This document shows positions 16,287-23,492 of a stretch of 64,000 bases of DNA, one piece after another. Where the stretch lies: the NCBI GenBank assembly GCA_020050835.1, contig JAGVKB010000039.1:62001-126000 (forward strand). Direction: 5' to 3'. The position numbers and the translations under genes were made by a program. How positions within the stretch are numbered: the first letter of the stretch is position 1; each line of letters begins with the position of its first letter. Under the pieces are notes generated by a model. The model saw only the letters and a program-made list of their open reading frames with translations. It did no database searches and was not told the DNA's origin. The stretch is from Candidatus Obscuribacterales bacterium. Lineage in GTDB: Bacteria; Cyanobacteriota; Vampirovibrionia; Obscuribacterales; Obscuribacteraceae.

Positions 16287-16943
16287 TTATGAAAACTTGC
16301 GAAACAGCCCTACCACCACGCCCTGCACTTGCAGGTTCTCGCTCTTGTCTAGCAAGATCGGCTCCATCTGGGAGTTGGCCGGTTGTAAACGGAATCCACC
16401 CTTTTCTTTGTAAATTCGTTTTAGCGTAGCAGTTCCGTCGCCGAGCACAGCTACTACTATCTCTCCGTTACGCGGTGTCGGTTGTGGTTTGACGATGACA
16501 TAATCGCCATCATGTATGCCGTCGTCAAGCATTGAATCGCCTTTGATCTTGAGCGCAAAGCAGCCGGAGTCGGCGTATCCGCTTTCAATTTCTAGATATT
16601 CATCGGTTTCGATTGCATCGATCGGTCTGCCGGCAGCGATTGTTCCGGCCAACGGTACCCCGCGGCGGCTTGTCTGTGACTCTGCTGGCAGTGTCGACTC
16701 GCGCTGGTCCTGGGCAGCTTCTCCGATTACAGTCAAGGAGCGGTTGAGCCCTGGTTCCCAGTGGACGAGCAGCTTCTTCTTAAGCGCGACGACGTGTTGA
16801 TGCACCGTCATGCGATTGCGCAACCCCATCGCCTGGGCTAACTCCGCCAGTGTCGGCGGGTAACCATGCTCTTCGGTCAAGGAGACTATCAGTCTCAACA
16901 CTTCTCGCTGACGCGGCGGCAAATCTTCGATTGATTCAGGCAT
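16287..16943 (-). CDS. lexA: LexA SOS repressor
   Basis: Represses DNA-damage genes until RecA filaments trigger self-cleavage. Residues 1-70 form the winged helix (LPPRQREVLRLIV, GYPPTLAELAQAMG, then the recognition region LRNRMTVHQHVVALKKK). The cleavage bond is Ala104-Gly105 in GTIAAGRP, the catalytic Ser is 137 (KGDSMLDDGIHDGDYV) and the Lys is 175 (TATLKRIY). All catalytic parts are intact at 218 residues. The promoter 115-140 bases upstream carries a CATAC-N9-GTATG palindrome over its -10 box, consistent with autoregulation. The recognition helix differs from the E. coli type, so a different operator is expected. Confidence 0.95.
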   Translation of the reverse strand: MPESIEDLPPRQREVLRLIVSLTEEHGYPPTLAELAQAMGLRNRMTVHQHVVALKKKLLVHWEPGLNRSLTVIGEAAQDQRESTLPAESQTSRRGVPLAGTIAAGRPIDAIETDEYLEIESGYADSGCFALKIKGDSMLDDGIHDGDYVIVKPQPTPRNGEIVVAVLGDGTATLKRIYKEKGGFRLQPANSQMEPILLDKSENLQVQGVVVGLFRKFS

Positions 16944-17048
16944 AACGATGCTTTCCTTTTGGAAACGTAATTTGCTTCAGTCCTAGATTGAGAATTCAAT
17001 CCGGTCGAGACCAGCTAGCCAGTCAATCACTCATTGATGGCGCTACCC

Positions 17049-17085
17049 CATACATAAGTATAGTATGACTAAAGTAGATTGTCCA
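17049..17085 (-). promoter_or_regulatory. lexA promoter with candidate LexA operator
   Basis: On the minus strand TGGACA (17085-17080), a 17-base spacer and TATACT (17062-17057) form a near-consensus sigma70 promoter pointing at lexA. A 19-bp palindrome CATAC-N9-GTATG (17067-17049) covers the -10 box, so bound repressor would block polymerase. It resembles neither the E. coli CTGT-N8-ACAG nor the Gram-positive GAAC-N4-GTTC operator. Confidence 0.6.
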
Positions 17086-17193
17086 CCAGTTTTTCTGGCG
17101 GTCGCTAAAGGAAGAGAGCGTGCAAGCGTGAGTGCCGATTGGAGACCGGCTGGACTTGGACCTCGCTTCAATTCAAAGGCTGCCGGGCCGCGT

Positions 17194-18231
17194 CTACAAG
17201 ATCCGCTTGCCTAGGCAGGTCAGCAGTAGATCGACTGCCAGTTCGGCTGTCCGGTTTTGAATGTCAAATGCCGGATTGAGCTCGACGATATCGATCGAGC
17301 GGATCAATTGGGACTCTGCCAGGAGAGAGAGAGCCAGATGGCATTCCCGATAATTCAAGCCGCCGCGGGCCGGAGTGCTTACGCCCGGAGCGATATCGGG
17401 ATCGATCACATCGAGGTCGAAGGAGAGGTGAACTCCCGATACGTCCGATCCGACCGCACCGAGCGCTAAATCGGTAACTCGGCCGAGACCGAGATGGTCG
17501 ACATCTCGAATCGTGAACGGAGTGATGCCAGTCTTGTTTATGATTTCACGCTCGGGCAGATCGAGATCGCGGATGCCGATCAAGGCGGAGCGCTTAGCCG
17601 GCACCTTCGGGGAGAAGCCCAAGAGCTGTGTCAGCCGCTCGTCGCCCTGACCAAGCGAAACGGCGAAAGGCATGCCGTGCACATTGCCACTTTGGGTGGT
17701 GTCAGGGGTGTTGACATCGCCGTGCGCATCAAACCAGATCAGTCCGAAGGTCTGTTTGAGTTTTCGATAATAATTGGCCACGCCAGCAATGCTGCCGATC
17801 GCCAGGCTGTGATCGCCGCCGATCGTGATCGGAATGGTGCCTGCAGCCAGCGCGCCTTCCACGGCTGATGAAACCTCTTCGCTTACTTGCAGGATTTCGG
17901 GAACGCAGCGGGCCGGCGACTGGTTGTCCCACCAGCAAACGGAATAAGGAACGTTAATCTCGATCTCGCGCGAGACCTGAAAGCCGAGCGCCTGAATTCT
18001 CTCTTGTACTTCAGCGACGCGCATTGCGGCCGGACCCATGCTCACTCCGCGATGACTACCGCCTAAATGCAGCGGAACGTAGATCAAAGTGACTGCTTGA
18101 GCTTGTTTTACGCTGGATTCCATCTGTTGCTTTTGCCAACCGATAGTGCTGGCTTCGGATTTCTCTGAAGAATTGGCCGAGGTAGGGGCGGAAGGTCCTT
18201 CCTTGCTTGCTGTTTTGTTGGTCTCTGACAC
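17194..18231 (-). CDS. arginase
   Basis: Ureohydrolase that splits arginine into ornithine and urea with a binuclear Mn centre. Metal-binding motifs are complete: GGDHS at 138-142, DAHGDVNTP at 168-176 and SFDLDVIDP near 269. SGNVHGMP at 181-188 is the substrate-loop form seen in arginases rather than agmatinases. A Glu near the end (IVELNPAFD) completes the set. The start is GTG 18231 with GAGG eight bases before it. The first ~40 residues are a Ser/Lys/Glu-rich, non-conserved extension; an internal ATG at residue 37 begins the family-like part. No other arginine-degradation gene lies near. Confidence 0.92.
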   Translation of the reverse strand: MSETNKTASKEGPSAPTSANSSEKSEASTIGWQKQQMESSVKQAQAVTLIYVPLHLGGSHRGVSMGPAAMRVAEVQERIQALGFQVSREIEINVPYSVCWWDNQSPARCVPEILQVSEEVSSAVEGALAAGTIPITIGGDHSLAIGSIAGVANYYRKLKQTFGLIWFDAHGDVNTPDTTQSGNVHGMPFAVSLGQGDERLTQLLGFSPKVPAKRSALIGIRDLDLPEREIINKTGITPFTIRDVDHLGLGRVTDLALGAVGSDVSGVHLSFDLDVIDPDIAPGVSTPARGGLNYRECHLALSLLAESQLIRSIDIVELNPAFDIQNRTAELAVDLLLTCLGKRIL

Positions 18232-18558
18232 CAGTATTTCCTCATAGCGTCTGGTATTCAGGGGTCTGGCGCGCGATTGTGGCGCCGTCCGGCTGCGTCA
18301 AGCCCCTCGGTTACGTTTACATTACGAAGTATACGATCTTAAATGAGAAAAATTGCGAAGCGAAGAGGCTTTGAGAAAGAATCCGCTGTTATATGTGTTA
18401 TATAATTTGCAGTAGTTTTCGTCTTTCCCTGCTTTCAGTGTGAGCTGAAGCCATCGTCAGGGTTTTTTAGCCAGCCGGTTCTGGCAAGGATTGAGATTCG
18501 CCATTGCGTTTCCTGCATACAGCTAGAACCTGGCAGGAAGAATACGGAGGTTGTAGAC
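18232..18558. other. intergenic region between arginase and phasin-like gene
   Basis: A 327-bp divergent intergenic stretch without a supported gene. The stretch 18371-18410 is AT-rich and contains a perfect TATAAT (18401-18406) on the plus strand; the best -35-like box (TTGAGA, 18371) is 24 bases away, so the promoter assignment is weak. A small GCCAG...CTGGC hairpin lies near 18470-18486. The GTG of the next gene has its ribosome site GGAGG at 18546. Confidence 0.35.
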
Positions 18559-18921
18559 GTGTTTCGGCCAATAATCAAACTAGCTTTTCTAGCCAAGGCA
18601 GCCTTCGAGGTCGTCCGCGAGAAGGTCGAGGACTGTCTTGATTCTTTGACTTCGAAGGCTGGTGAATACCGCACCTGTGGAAAAGAGCAGCTGCAGGAAT
18701 CCAGAGAGAAAGCCAAGGAGATAGTCCAAGAAGTGTCCCAGCAAGTCTGGCAGCGCTCCGAAGTGCTGGAAAGCCAAGTGCGGGAGAGGATTCGCCGTCA
18801 AGTGGCAGATTTCTCGCTGGGCGCTCTGGGCGATTCGACCGAAATCAATGAGTTGCGCGCGGAGATAGCCACACTCCGAGCTGAGTTAGCTGAGCTGAAG
18901 TCAATGAGGGCGATGGTCTGA
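18559..18921 (+). CDS. small phasin-like coiled-coil protein
   Basis: A 120-residue protein, GTG start with GGAGG eight bases upstream. It begins with a short hydrophobic/amphipathic stretch (IIKLAFLAKAAFEVV) and continues as almost pure helix. A long charged amphipathic part (ESREKAKEIVQEVSQQVWQRSEVLESQVRERIRRQV) follows, then a leucine-zipper-like end (INELRAEIATLRAELAELKSM). This composition and size recall phasin-type and similar small helical proteins that coat granules or membranes, but no diagnostic motif is present. It lies 86 bp before the UbiB-type kinase gene in the same direction and probably shares its transcript. Confidence 0.65.
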   Translation: MFRPIIKLAFLAKAAFEVVREKVEDCLDSLTSKAGEYRTCGKEQLQESREKAKEIVQEVSQQVWQRSEVLESQVRERIRRQVADFSLGALGDSTEINELRAEIATLRAELAELKSMRAMV

Positions 18922-19007
18922 TCCGAAATGACGGTTTAGACAGCAGCTCTAGTAGTCGGCGCATAGAATTCAAGGCGTCAGGTCCTTCTCTCATATATGA
19001 ATCCACC

Positions 19008-20366
19008 TTGGCAGACGCTGCGGTCGCTCCCGCTGTGCTATTTCGCGAGCGCCGCTTCTGGTCGATAGTGTCGGTTCTTTTGCGCTTCCTCTTGTTGGCG
19101 CTCAAGGACCGCCTCTTTGCCTCCGAGCGCGACAACCAGTCATTGCGCCGATTGCGGGCCCGCAGGGTACGCCAGCTGCTTGTCGAGCTCGGTCCTACCT
19201 TTATTAAGGTTGGACAGTTCCTCTCCATGCGACGGGATGCCTTGCCACTGGAGATTGCTGACGAGCTGTCCCTGCTGCAAGACCGCCTGCCGCCACTTAG
19301 TTCTGCTGAAGTTCGCTCCACAATCAAGCTGGAGCTCGGAGCGGAGCCTGAACAGCTGTTTTCCGAGTTCGACGAAGTTCCGATTGCATCCGCCAGCATC
19401 GGGCAGGTTCATCGAGTCCTGCTTAAGGACGGACGAGCGGCAATTGTGAAGGTGCAGCGTCCAGGATTGTCGCAGCTCTTTTATCAAGATCTCGGCTACA
19501 TGCGATTGCTCTCCCGAATCGGGGGCTCGCTTGGCTGGTGTCAGACACAATACTGGCTTGCTTTGTCTGACGAGTTCGGAGCAAAGTTGTTTGCTGAGAT
19601 TGACTATCTTAAAGAAGGTCGGCATGCCGACAGGATGCGCGTAGTGCTGAGGTCTTATCCGCAAGTGATCATCCCTCGCGTCTACTGGAAGTTTACCGGT
19701 CGCAGAGTGATAACTCTCGAGTATGTTCCAGGCGTGAAGGTGGATAGTATCGATGAGCTAAAAGTCCTCGGTGTGAACTTGAAGGCGGTGGCCAATCTGC
19801 TGGTTGAGTGCTATCTCGAACAAGTGGTAGCGAGTGGCTTCTTTCATGCCGATCCGCACGCCGGCAATCTCGCAGTCGATGCTCGCGGCAATTTGATAAT
19901 CTACGATTTCGGCATGATGTCGGAGTTGAGTGCAGGTGAGAAAACAGCGTTGTCTGCATGCGTCATGGCGATCTGCCGCAAGGATATCAACGCATTGACG
20001 CTTGGTCTGGTCGATCTGGGTGTGATTCGCAATGCGCAGTTTGCAGATCAGTTTGGCCGAGCGCTTAAGCCGTTGCTGGATTATTACTATGGAGCCGATA
20101 TCCTTGCGCTCGATTTCAAGGCGGTGGAGAGCGAGGTCGAAGCGCTCGTGGCTGGCAATGCGTTTTGCCTTCCACCGGCACTGGCCTACCTCTTGCGCAC
20201 CGGAAGCTCGCTCGAGGGTTTGGCCAGAACGCTTAAGCCTAACTTCAGCTTCGCGCAAGCTGCTGCACCATTTGTCAGGCGTATGGCTGTCGAGCAAGGG
20301 CTGATAAATCTTCAACGGGCGGTCGAAGCGTTCGCTATCTCCGCGATCGCTGAGATGCCTATTTAG
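19008..20366 (+). CDS. UbiB/ABC1/AarF-family atypical kinase
   Basis: Member of the ADCK/UbiB protein-kinase-like family, whose bacterial members support isoprenoid quinone synthesis and act at the membrane. Family hallmarks are all visible: the KxGQ motif (GPTFIKVGQFLSMRRDALP, near residues 63-81), the Ala-rich loop replacing a Gly-rich loop (PIASASIGQVHR), the ATP-lobe Lys (AIVKVQRPG), HADPHAGNL and DFGMMSEL. Length 452 is slightly shorter than many because the C-terminal membrane helices are weak or missing. The start is TTG 19008; an ATG eleven bases earlier is out of frame. It follows the phasin-like gene. No ubiquinone genes lie near, so the quinone served is unknown. Confidence 0.9.
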   Translation: MADAAVAPAVLFRERRFWSIVSVLLRFLLLALKDRLFASERDNQSLRRLRARRVRQLLVELGPTFIKVGQFLSMRRDALPLEIADELSLLQDRLPPLSSAEVRSTIKLELGAEPEQLFSEFDEVPIASASIGQVHRVLLKDGRAAIVKVQRPGLSQLFYQDLGYMRLLSRIGGSLGWCQTQYWLALSDEFGAKLFAEIDYLKEGRHADRMRVVLRSYPQVIIPRVYWKFTGRRVITLEYVPGVKVDSIDELKVLGVNLKAVANLLVECYLEQVVASGFFHADPHAGNLAVDARGNLIIYDFGMMSELSAGEKTALSACVMAICRKDINALTLGLVDLGVIRNAQFADQFGRALKPLLDYYYGADILALDFKAVESEVEALVAGNAFCLPPALAYLLRTGSSLEGLARTLKPNFSFAQAAAPFVRRMAVEQGLINLQRAVEAFAISAIAEMPI

Positions 20367-20586
20367 TCTTTGCCGCGGCCGATATTGTCGGGTTCGTTCA
20401 GCCTTGATGCATGCAGTTGACTGCAAACGGGGAATACAGATCGAAGATTGATCTAGGCGATTCGAGGGCAAAAGTAATACTGATGGGTAGTGAGTTGGAG
20501 CGGTTGAAAAATTCTTGTGTTTGGCTGCGGCTCTAATTGCGGGGTCCGATGGTCGGTGTGGCTTCAATGATGACGGTTCCTAAGGC

Positions 20587-21906
20587 ATGAAAGGGCAGGT
20601 CGGCGAATGTCAACAGTGTGGCGGAGCGTTGGCCGATAGCGGCCGGTGCCAGGACTGTGGCGCAGATCAGGCGATCTTAACTGCCACCAATATCGGCACT
20701 TTCATCGATCGGATCAAACAGTTTGTGGTTCTGCCCGGGATGAACAGACCGAAGCAGGTGCTCGGCGAACTGTCCCTGGTCAACAAGCAGACTAACCAGA
20801 CATTTCCTCTGGTTTTGCCGGTTGTCAAGATCGGGCGTGATCCCACTAATGAGATCTCGATTCAGAACGACACATCGATCTCTCGCAATCATGCCTGTGT
20901 GATGTTCCTCAAAGACAGCTTCTGGGTTGAAGATCTCGGGAGCACCAATGGCACTTTCGTGAACGGAAGAAAGATCAGCAGCCGAAAACAGGTCTTTCAA
21001 GGCGATCATATCGTGCTCGGCAAGACCGAGATGGTCTTGACACCGGTTGAAAACGCCTCGGCCGGTTTCCGTGAGTTCGAAGTGTTGGAGGAAGTCGGCC
21101 GTGGTGGAATGGGCGTCGTCTACAAGGCGGTCGATCAGAAGAACAAAAGGACTGTTGCGATTAAGCAGCTGGTTTTGCACAATGTTGAGCCGATTCGGCA
21201 AAAGGCCCGCGCAGAAAGGTTCAAACGTGAAGCAACTTTAGCTCAACGGCTCAATCATCCCAACATCGTGCGCGTGTTTGACGTGCATTTATCTAATGAG
21301 AACTTCTACTATGTAATGGAGTTTTTGGATGGGCACAGCTTGCGTAAAGAGATGCAGGCGCGCGGGGGCAGGCTAACTCCTAAGGAGTTTCAACCGATCT
21401 TGGACCAGATCGCTGCAGCGCTAGCCTATGCACACGGTAAGAGTGTCGTGCATCGTGATGTGAAGCCGGACAACATTTTCATTTTGCCGGATGGCAAGGT
21501 GAAGCTTACGGATTTTGGTATCGCTCGCATCATAGAAGATCTCGAAGAAGCCAATCTCACCAGAAGTGGTGCCATGCTCGGCACCCTGGCTTATGCTGCA
21601 CCAGAGCAACTCAACAACGCGAAAAAAGTCGATCATCGGGCTGACATCTTTTCGTTAGGGGTGGTTACTTATGAAACGCTGTCTGCGCTGTCTCCCTTCC
21701 AGGGAAACGGCATTACTGACACCGTGGTGCAGATCGCCTCGGCCCAGGAAAAGCCTCTCAACAAGGTGGTAGCTCAAATCAATCCGGATACGGCCGCGGT
21801 CGTCTCCCGGGCCATGTCCAAGAAGGCGGCGGACAGATTTCGTTCGGTCACGGAATTTGCCGAGCACTTCAAGAAATCGTTGGATTCTCAAGACACAGTG
21901 TCTTGA
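20587..21906 (+). CDS. zinc ribbon-FHA-Ser/Thr protein kinase
   Basis: Cytoplasmic eukaryote-like kinase of 439 residues with its own phosphothreonine-reading domain. Residues 8-26 hold a four-Cys zinc ribbon (CQQCGG...CQDCGA). An FHA domain lies at about 75-155, with the expected GRDPTNEI, SISRNHACV and GSTNGTFVNG. The kinase domain starts near 163: Gly loop GRGGMGVVY, Lys near 193 (VAIKQL), catalytic loop HRDVKPDN near 288, DFG near 309, then the APE-equivalent AAPEQL. No transmembrane helix is present. It is the fused form of the same domain order found split over 23022-25427. The PP2C phosphatase next door is the likely antagonist. Confidence 0.95.
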   Translation: MKGQVGECQQCGGALADSGRCQDCGADQAILTATNIGTFIDRIKQFVVLPGMNRPKQVLGELSLVNKQTNQTFPLVLPVVKIGRDPTNEISIQNDTSISRNHACVMFLKDSFWVEDLGSTNGTFVNGRKISSRKQVFQGDHIVLGKTEMVLTPVENASAGFREFEVLEEVGRGGMGVVYKAVDQKNKRTVAIKQLVLHNVEPIRQKARAERFKREATLAQRLNHPNIVRVFDVHLSNENFYYVMEFLDGHSLRKEMQARGGRLTPKEFQPILDQIAAALAYAHGKSVVHRDVKPDNIFILPDGKVKLTDFGIARIIEDLEEANLTRSGAMLGTLAYAAPEQLNNAKKVDHRADIFSLGVVTYETLSALSPFQGNGITDTVVQIASAQEKPLNKVVAQINPDTAAVVSRAMSKKAADRFRSVTEFAEHFKKSLDSQDTVS

Positions 21907-21985
21907 TTCGCTTGGCTACTCAAACTTCTCATTTGCCGGAGGTAATCGTCAGTTAGCGCAAGAACGTGGGATGATAGTGGATAAC

Positions 21986-22058
21986 CGGATGCCCGGATGT
22001 CTTCAGCTGAGTTCGGCAACCGAATTAAAGTGCTGCGGAGCCGGAAGACATCCATCCG
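21986..22058. promoter_or_regulatory. strong inverted repeat upstream of PP2C gene
   Basis: In the 291-bp gap between kinase and phosphatase genes, CGGAT (21986-21990), a four-base bulge and GGATGTCTTC (21995-22004) pair with GAAGACATCC (22044-22053) and ATCCG (22054-22058), giving fifteen perfect pairs. The 39-base interior holds a smaller hairpin, TTCGG-CAA-CCGAA (22012-22024). There is no T-run after it, so it is not an ordinary terminator. On the plus strand it would lie about 140 bases before the phosphatase start, as a structured leader or a processing site. The rest of the gap holds no supported gene. Confidence 0.5.
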
Positions 22059-22197
22059 AATATATTTCTGAAAGGTCGATATACTTGATTGGAAATGAGA
22101 GACAAAGGGCAATAATGTTTCTAGGACAGGCGGAACTGGTCGGTCGAGTTCGGGCACGTACTGACTTGGCTGTGCAAGGGGAAAACGGAGAGCTGAG

Positions 22198-22962
22198 ATG
22201 GTGAAGTGGCGTGCGGCTGCGCGAACAGATGCTGGATGCCAGCGTCAACGGAACGAAGATAGTTTCTTTGTCAGCCCGGATCAACGGGTCTTTGCTGTAG
22301 CAGATGGTATGGGTGGTGCTGTCGGGGGGGCAATGGCCAGCCGATTGGCAGTGGAAGCGATTGAAAACCTCTGGAAGACCAAACCGCCGCAAGCAACAGA
22401 TCAACAGGCTATAAGGGAGTGGCTTGACGAGGCGGTCTCAGCGGCCAATCGCTCGGTTTGGGTGGCAGCCGAAGAGGATGCATCGGTCAGAGGGATGGGG
22501 ACTACCGTGGTCGTTGCCGTTCAATCGGAAGACGATCACCTTCAAATCGCCCATGTCGGAGATTCACGCTGCTACCTGCTGCGTGACGGCAAGGCGCGCC
22601 TGCTCACAGACGACCATTCGGTCGTTCACGAGATGGTTAAGGCTGGCCGGCTCACAGAGGAGCAAGCCAGAATCAATCCTTACAAGAATTTAATTACGCG
22701 TTGCTTGGGGCATGACGTCCAGGTCGAGATAGACCAGACTCCGGTTGAAGTTAAGGCAAACGATTATGTTGTCCTCTGCTCGGACGGTTTACCCACTGTC
22801 TTGCGAGACGAGGAGATCTCCGCTGTTCTCAAGAGACAAAAGGAGCCGGAAGGTGTTTGTGAAGAATTGGTCAAGCAAACCATCGACGGCGGCGCACCGG
22901 ATAATGTGACGGTCGTTGTCGTTCAGTATCTGGAGCCTGGATCGGATAATGGGAGCAAGTAG
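22198..22962 (+). CDS. PP2C-family Ser/Thr protein phosphatase
   Basis: Metal-dependent phosphatase (PrpC/Stp type) of 254 residues that removes phosphate from Ser/Thr in proteins. The family motifs appear in order: RTDAGCQRQRNEDSFFV, the metal-binding VADGMGG (near residue 38), GTTVVVAV, HVGDSRCYLLRDGK, LVLCSDGL-type Asp (VVLCSDGLP) and the closing PDNVTVVVVQ. GGAGAG upstream of ATG 22198 sets the start. It lies between two FHA/kinase units on the same strand, so it most likely reverses their phosphorylation; partner specificity is inference from position. Confidence 0.95.
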   Translation: MVKWRAAARTDAGCQRQRNEDSFFVSPDQRVFAVADGMGGAVGGAMASRLAVEAIENLWKTKPPQATDQQAIREWLDEAVSAANRSVWVAAEEDASVRGMGTTVVVAVQSEDDHLQIAHVGDSRCYLLRDGKARLLTDDHSVVHEMVKAGRLTEEQARINPYKNLITRCLGHDVQVEIDQTPVEVKANDYVVLCSDGLPTVLRDEEISAVLKRQKEPEGVCEELVKQTIDGGAPDNVTVVVVQYLEPGSDNGSK

Positions 22963-23021
22963 CCGGTGCTGGTTGCTTTCGGCTTGAACTGGACTGAGAC
23001 TGGAAAGCGGCATTCTGTCCC

Positions 23022-23486
23022 ATGAGTGATGTGACGACACAATGCGAACGTTGCGGTGGTTCTCTGTCTGAAGAGGGGCGATGCATCGTCTGTGGAGCGG
23101 AGCAGAGGCAGATTGAAGCAGCCAATGCGCGCTCGCTGGCGGAGAGAGTAGAAGACCTTTTCACTCTGCCTGGCAAGGCGCAGCCCAAGGTGCCGCCGGC
23201 CGGCGCGCATCTCTATAACAAGGGCACCGATGAGCGCTTTCCGCTTACTCAGTCAGTAAGCAAGATCGGTCGCGACCAAACCAATAGCATTGCCTTACCG
23301 AAAGACAGCTACATCTCTCGCCATCATGCTTGGGTTTTGTTCATCAAGGGCAGCTATTGGGTAGAGGACCTGGGCTCGACAAATGGAACTTTGTTGAACG
23401 GCGAGCTCCTTACCGAGCGTAAGCAGATTTTTCCAGGCGATTGCCTAAAACTGGGCCGAACTGAGTTGATCTTTGAGTTGAGCTGA
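23022..23486 (+). CDS. zinc ribbon-FHA domain protein
   Basis: A 154-residue adaptor. A four-Cys zinc ribbon lies at about 7-25 (CERCGG...CIVCGAEQ). After a spacer similar to that in the kinase at 20587, an FHA domain lies at about 75-150 (IGRDQTNSI, YISRHHAWV, DLGSTNGTLLNG). FHA domains bind phosphothreonine, so this protein probably docks onto a phosphorylated partner. It ends six bases before the start of the kinase-NHL gene. Together the two reproduce the domain order of the single protein at 20587-21906, but split, which suggests that the adaptor works with that kinase. Confidence 0.92.
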   Translation: MSDVTTQCERCGGSLSEEGRCIVCGAEQRQIEAANARSLAERVEDLFTLPGKAQPKVPPAGAHLYNKGTDERFPLTQSVSKIGRDQTNSIALPKDSYISRHHAWVLFIKGSYWVEDLGSTNGTLLNGELLTERKQIFPGDCLKLGRTELIFELS

Positions 23487-23492
23487 ATCTTG

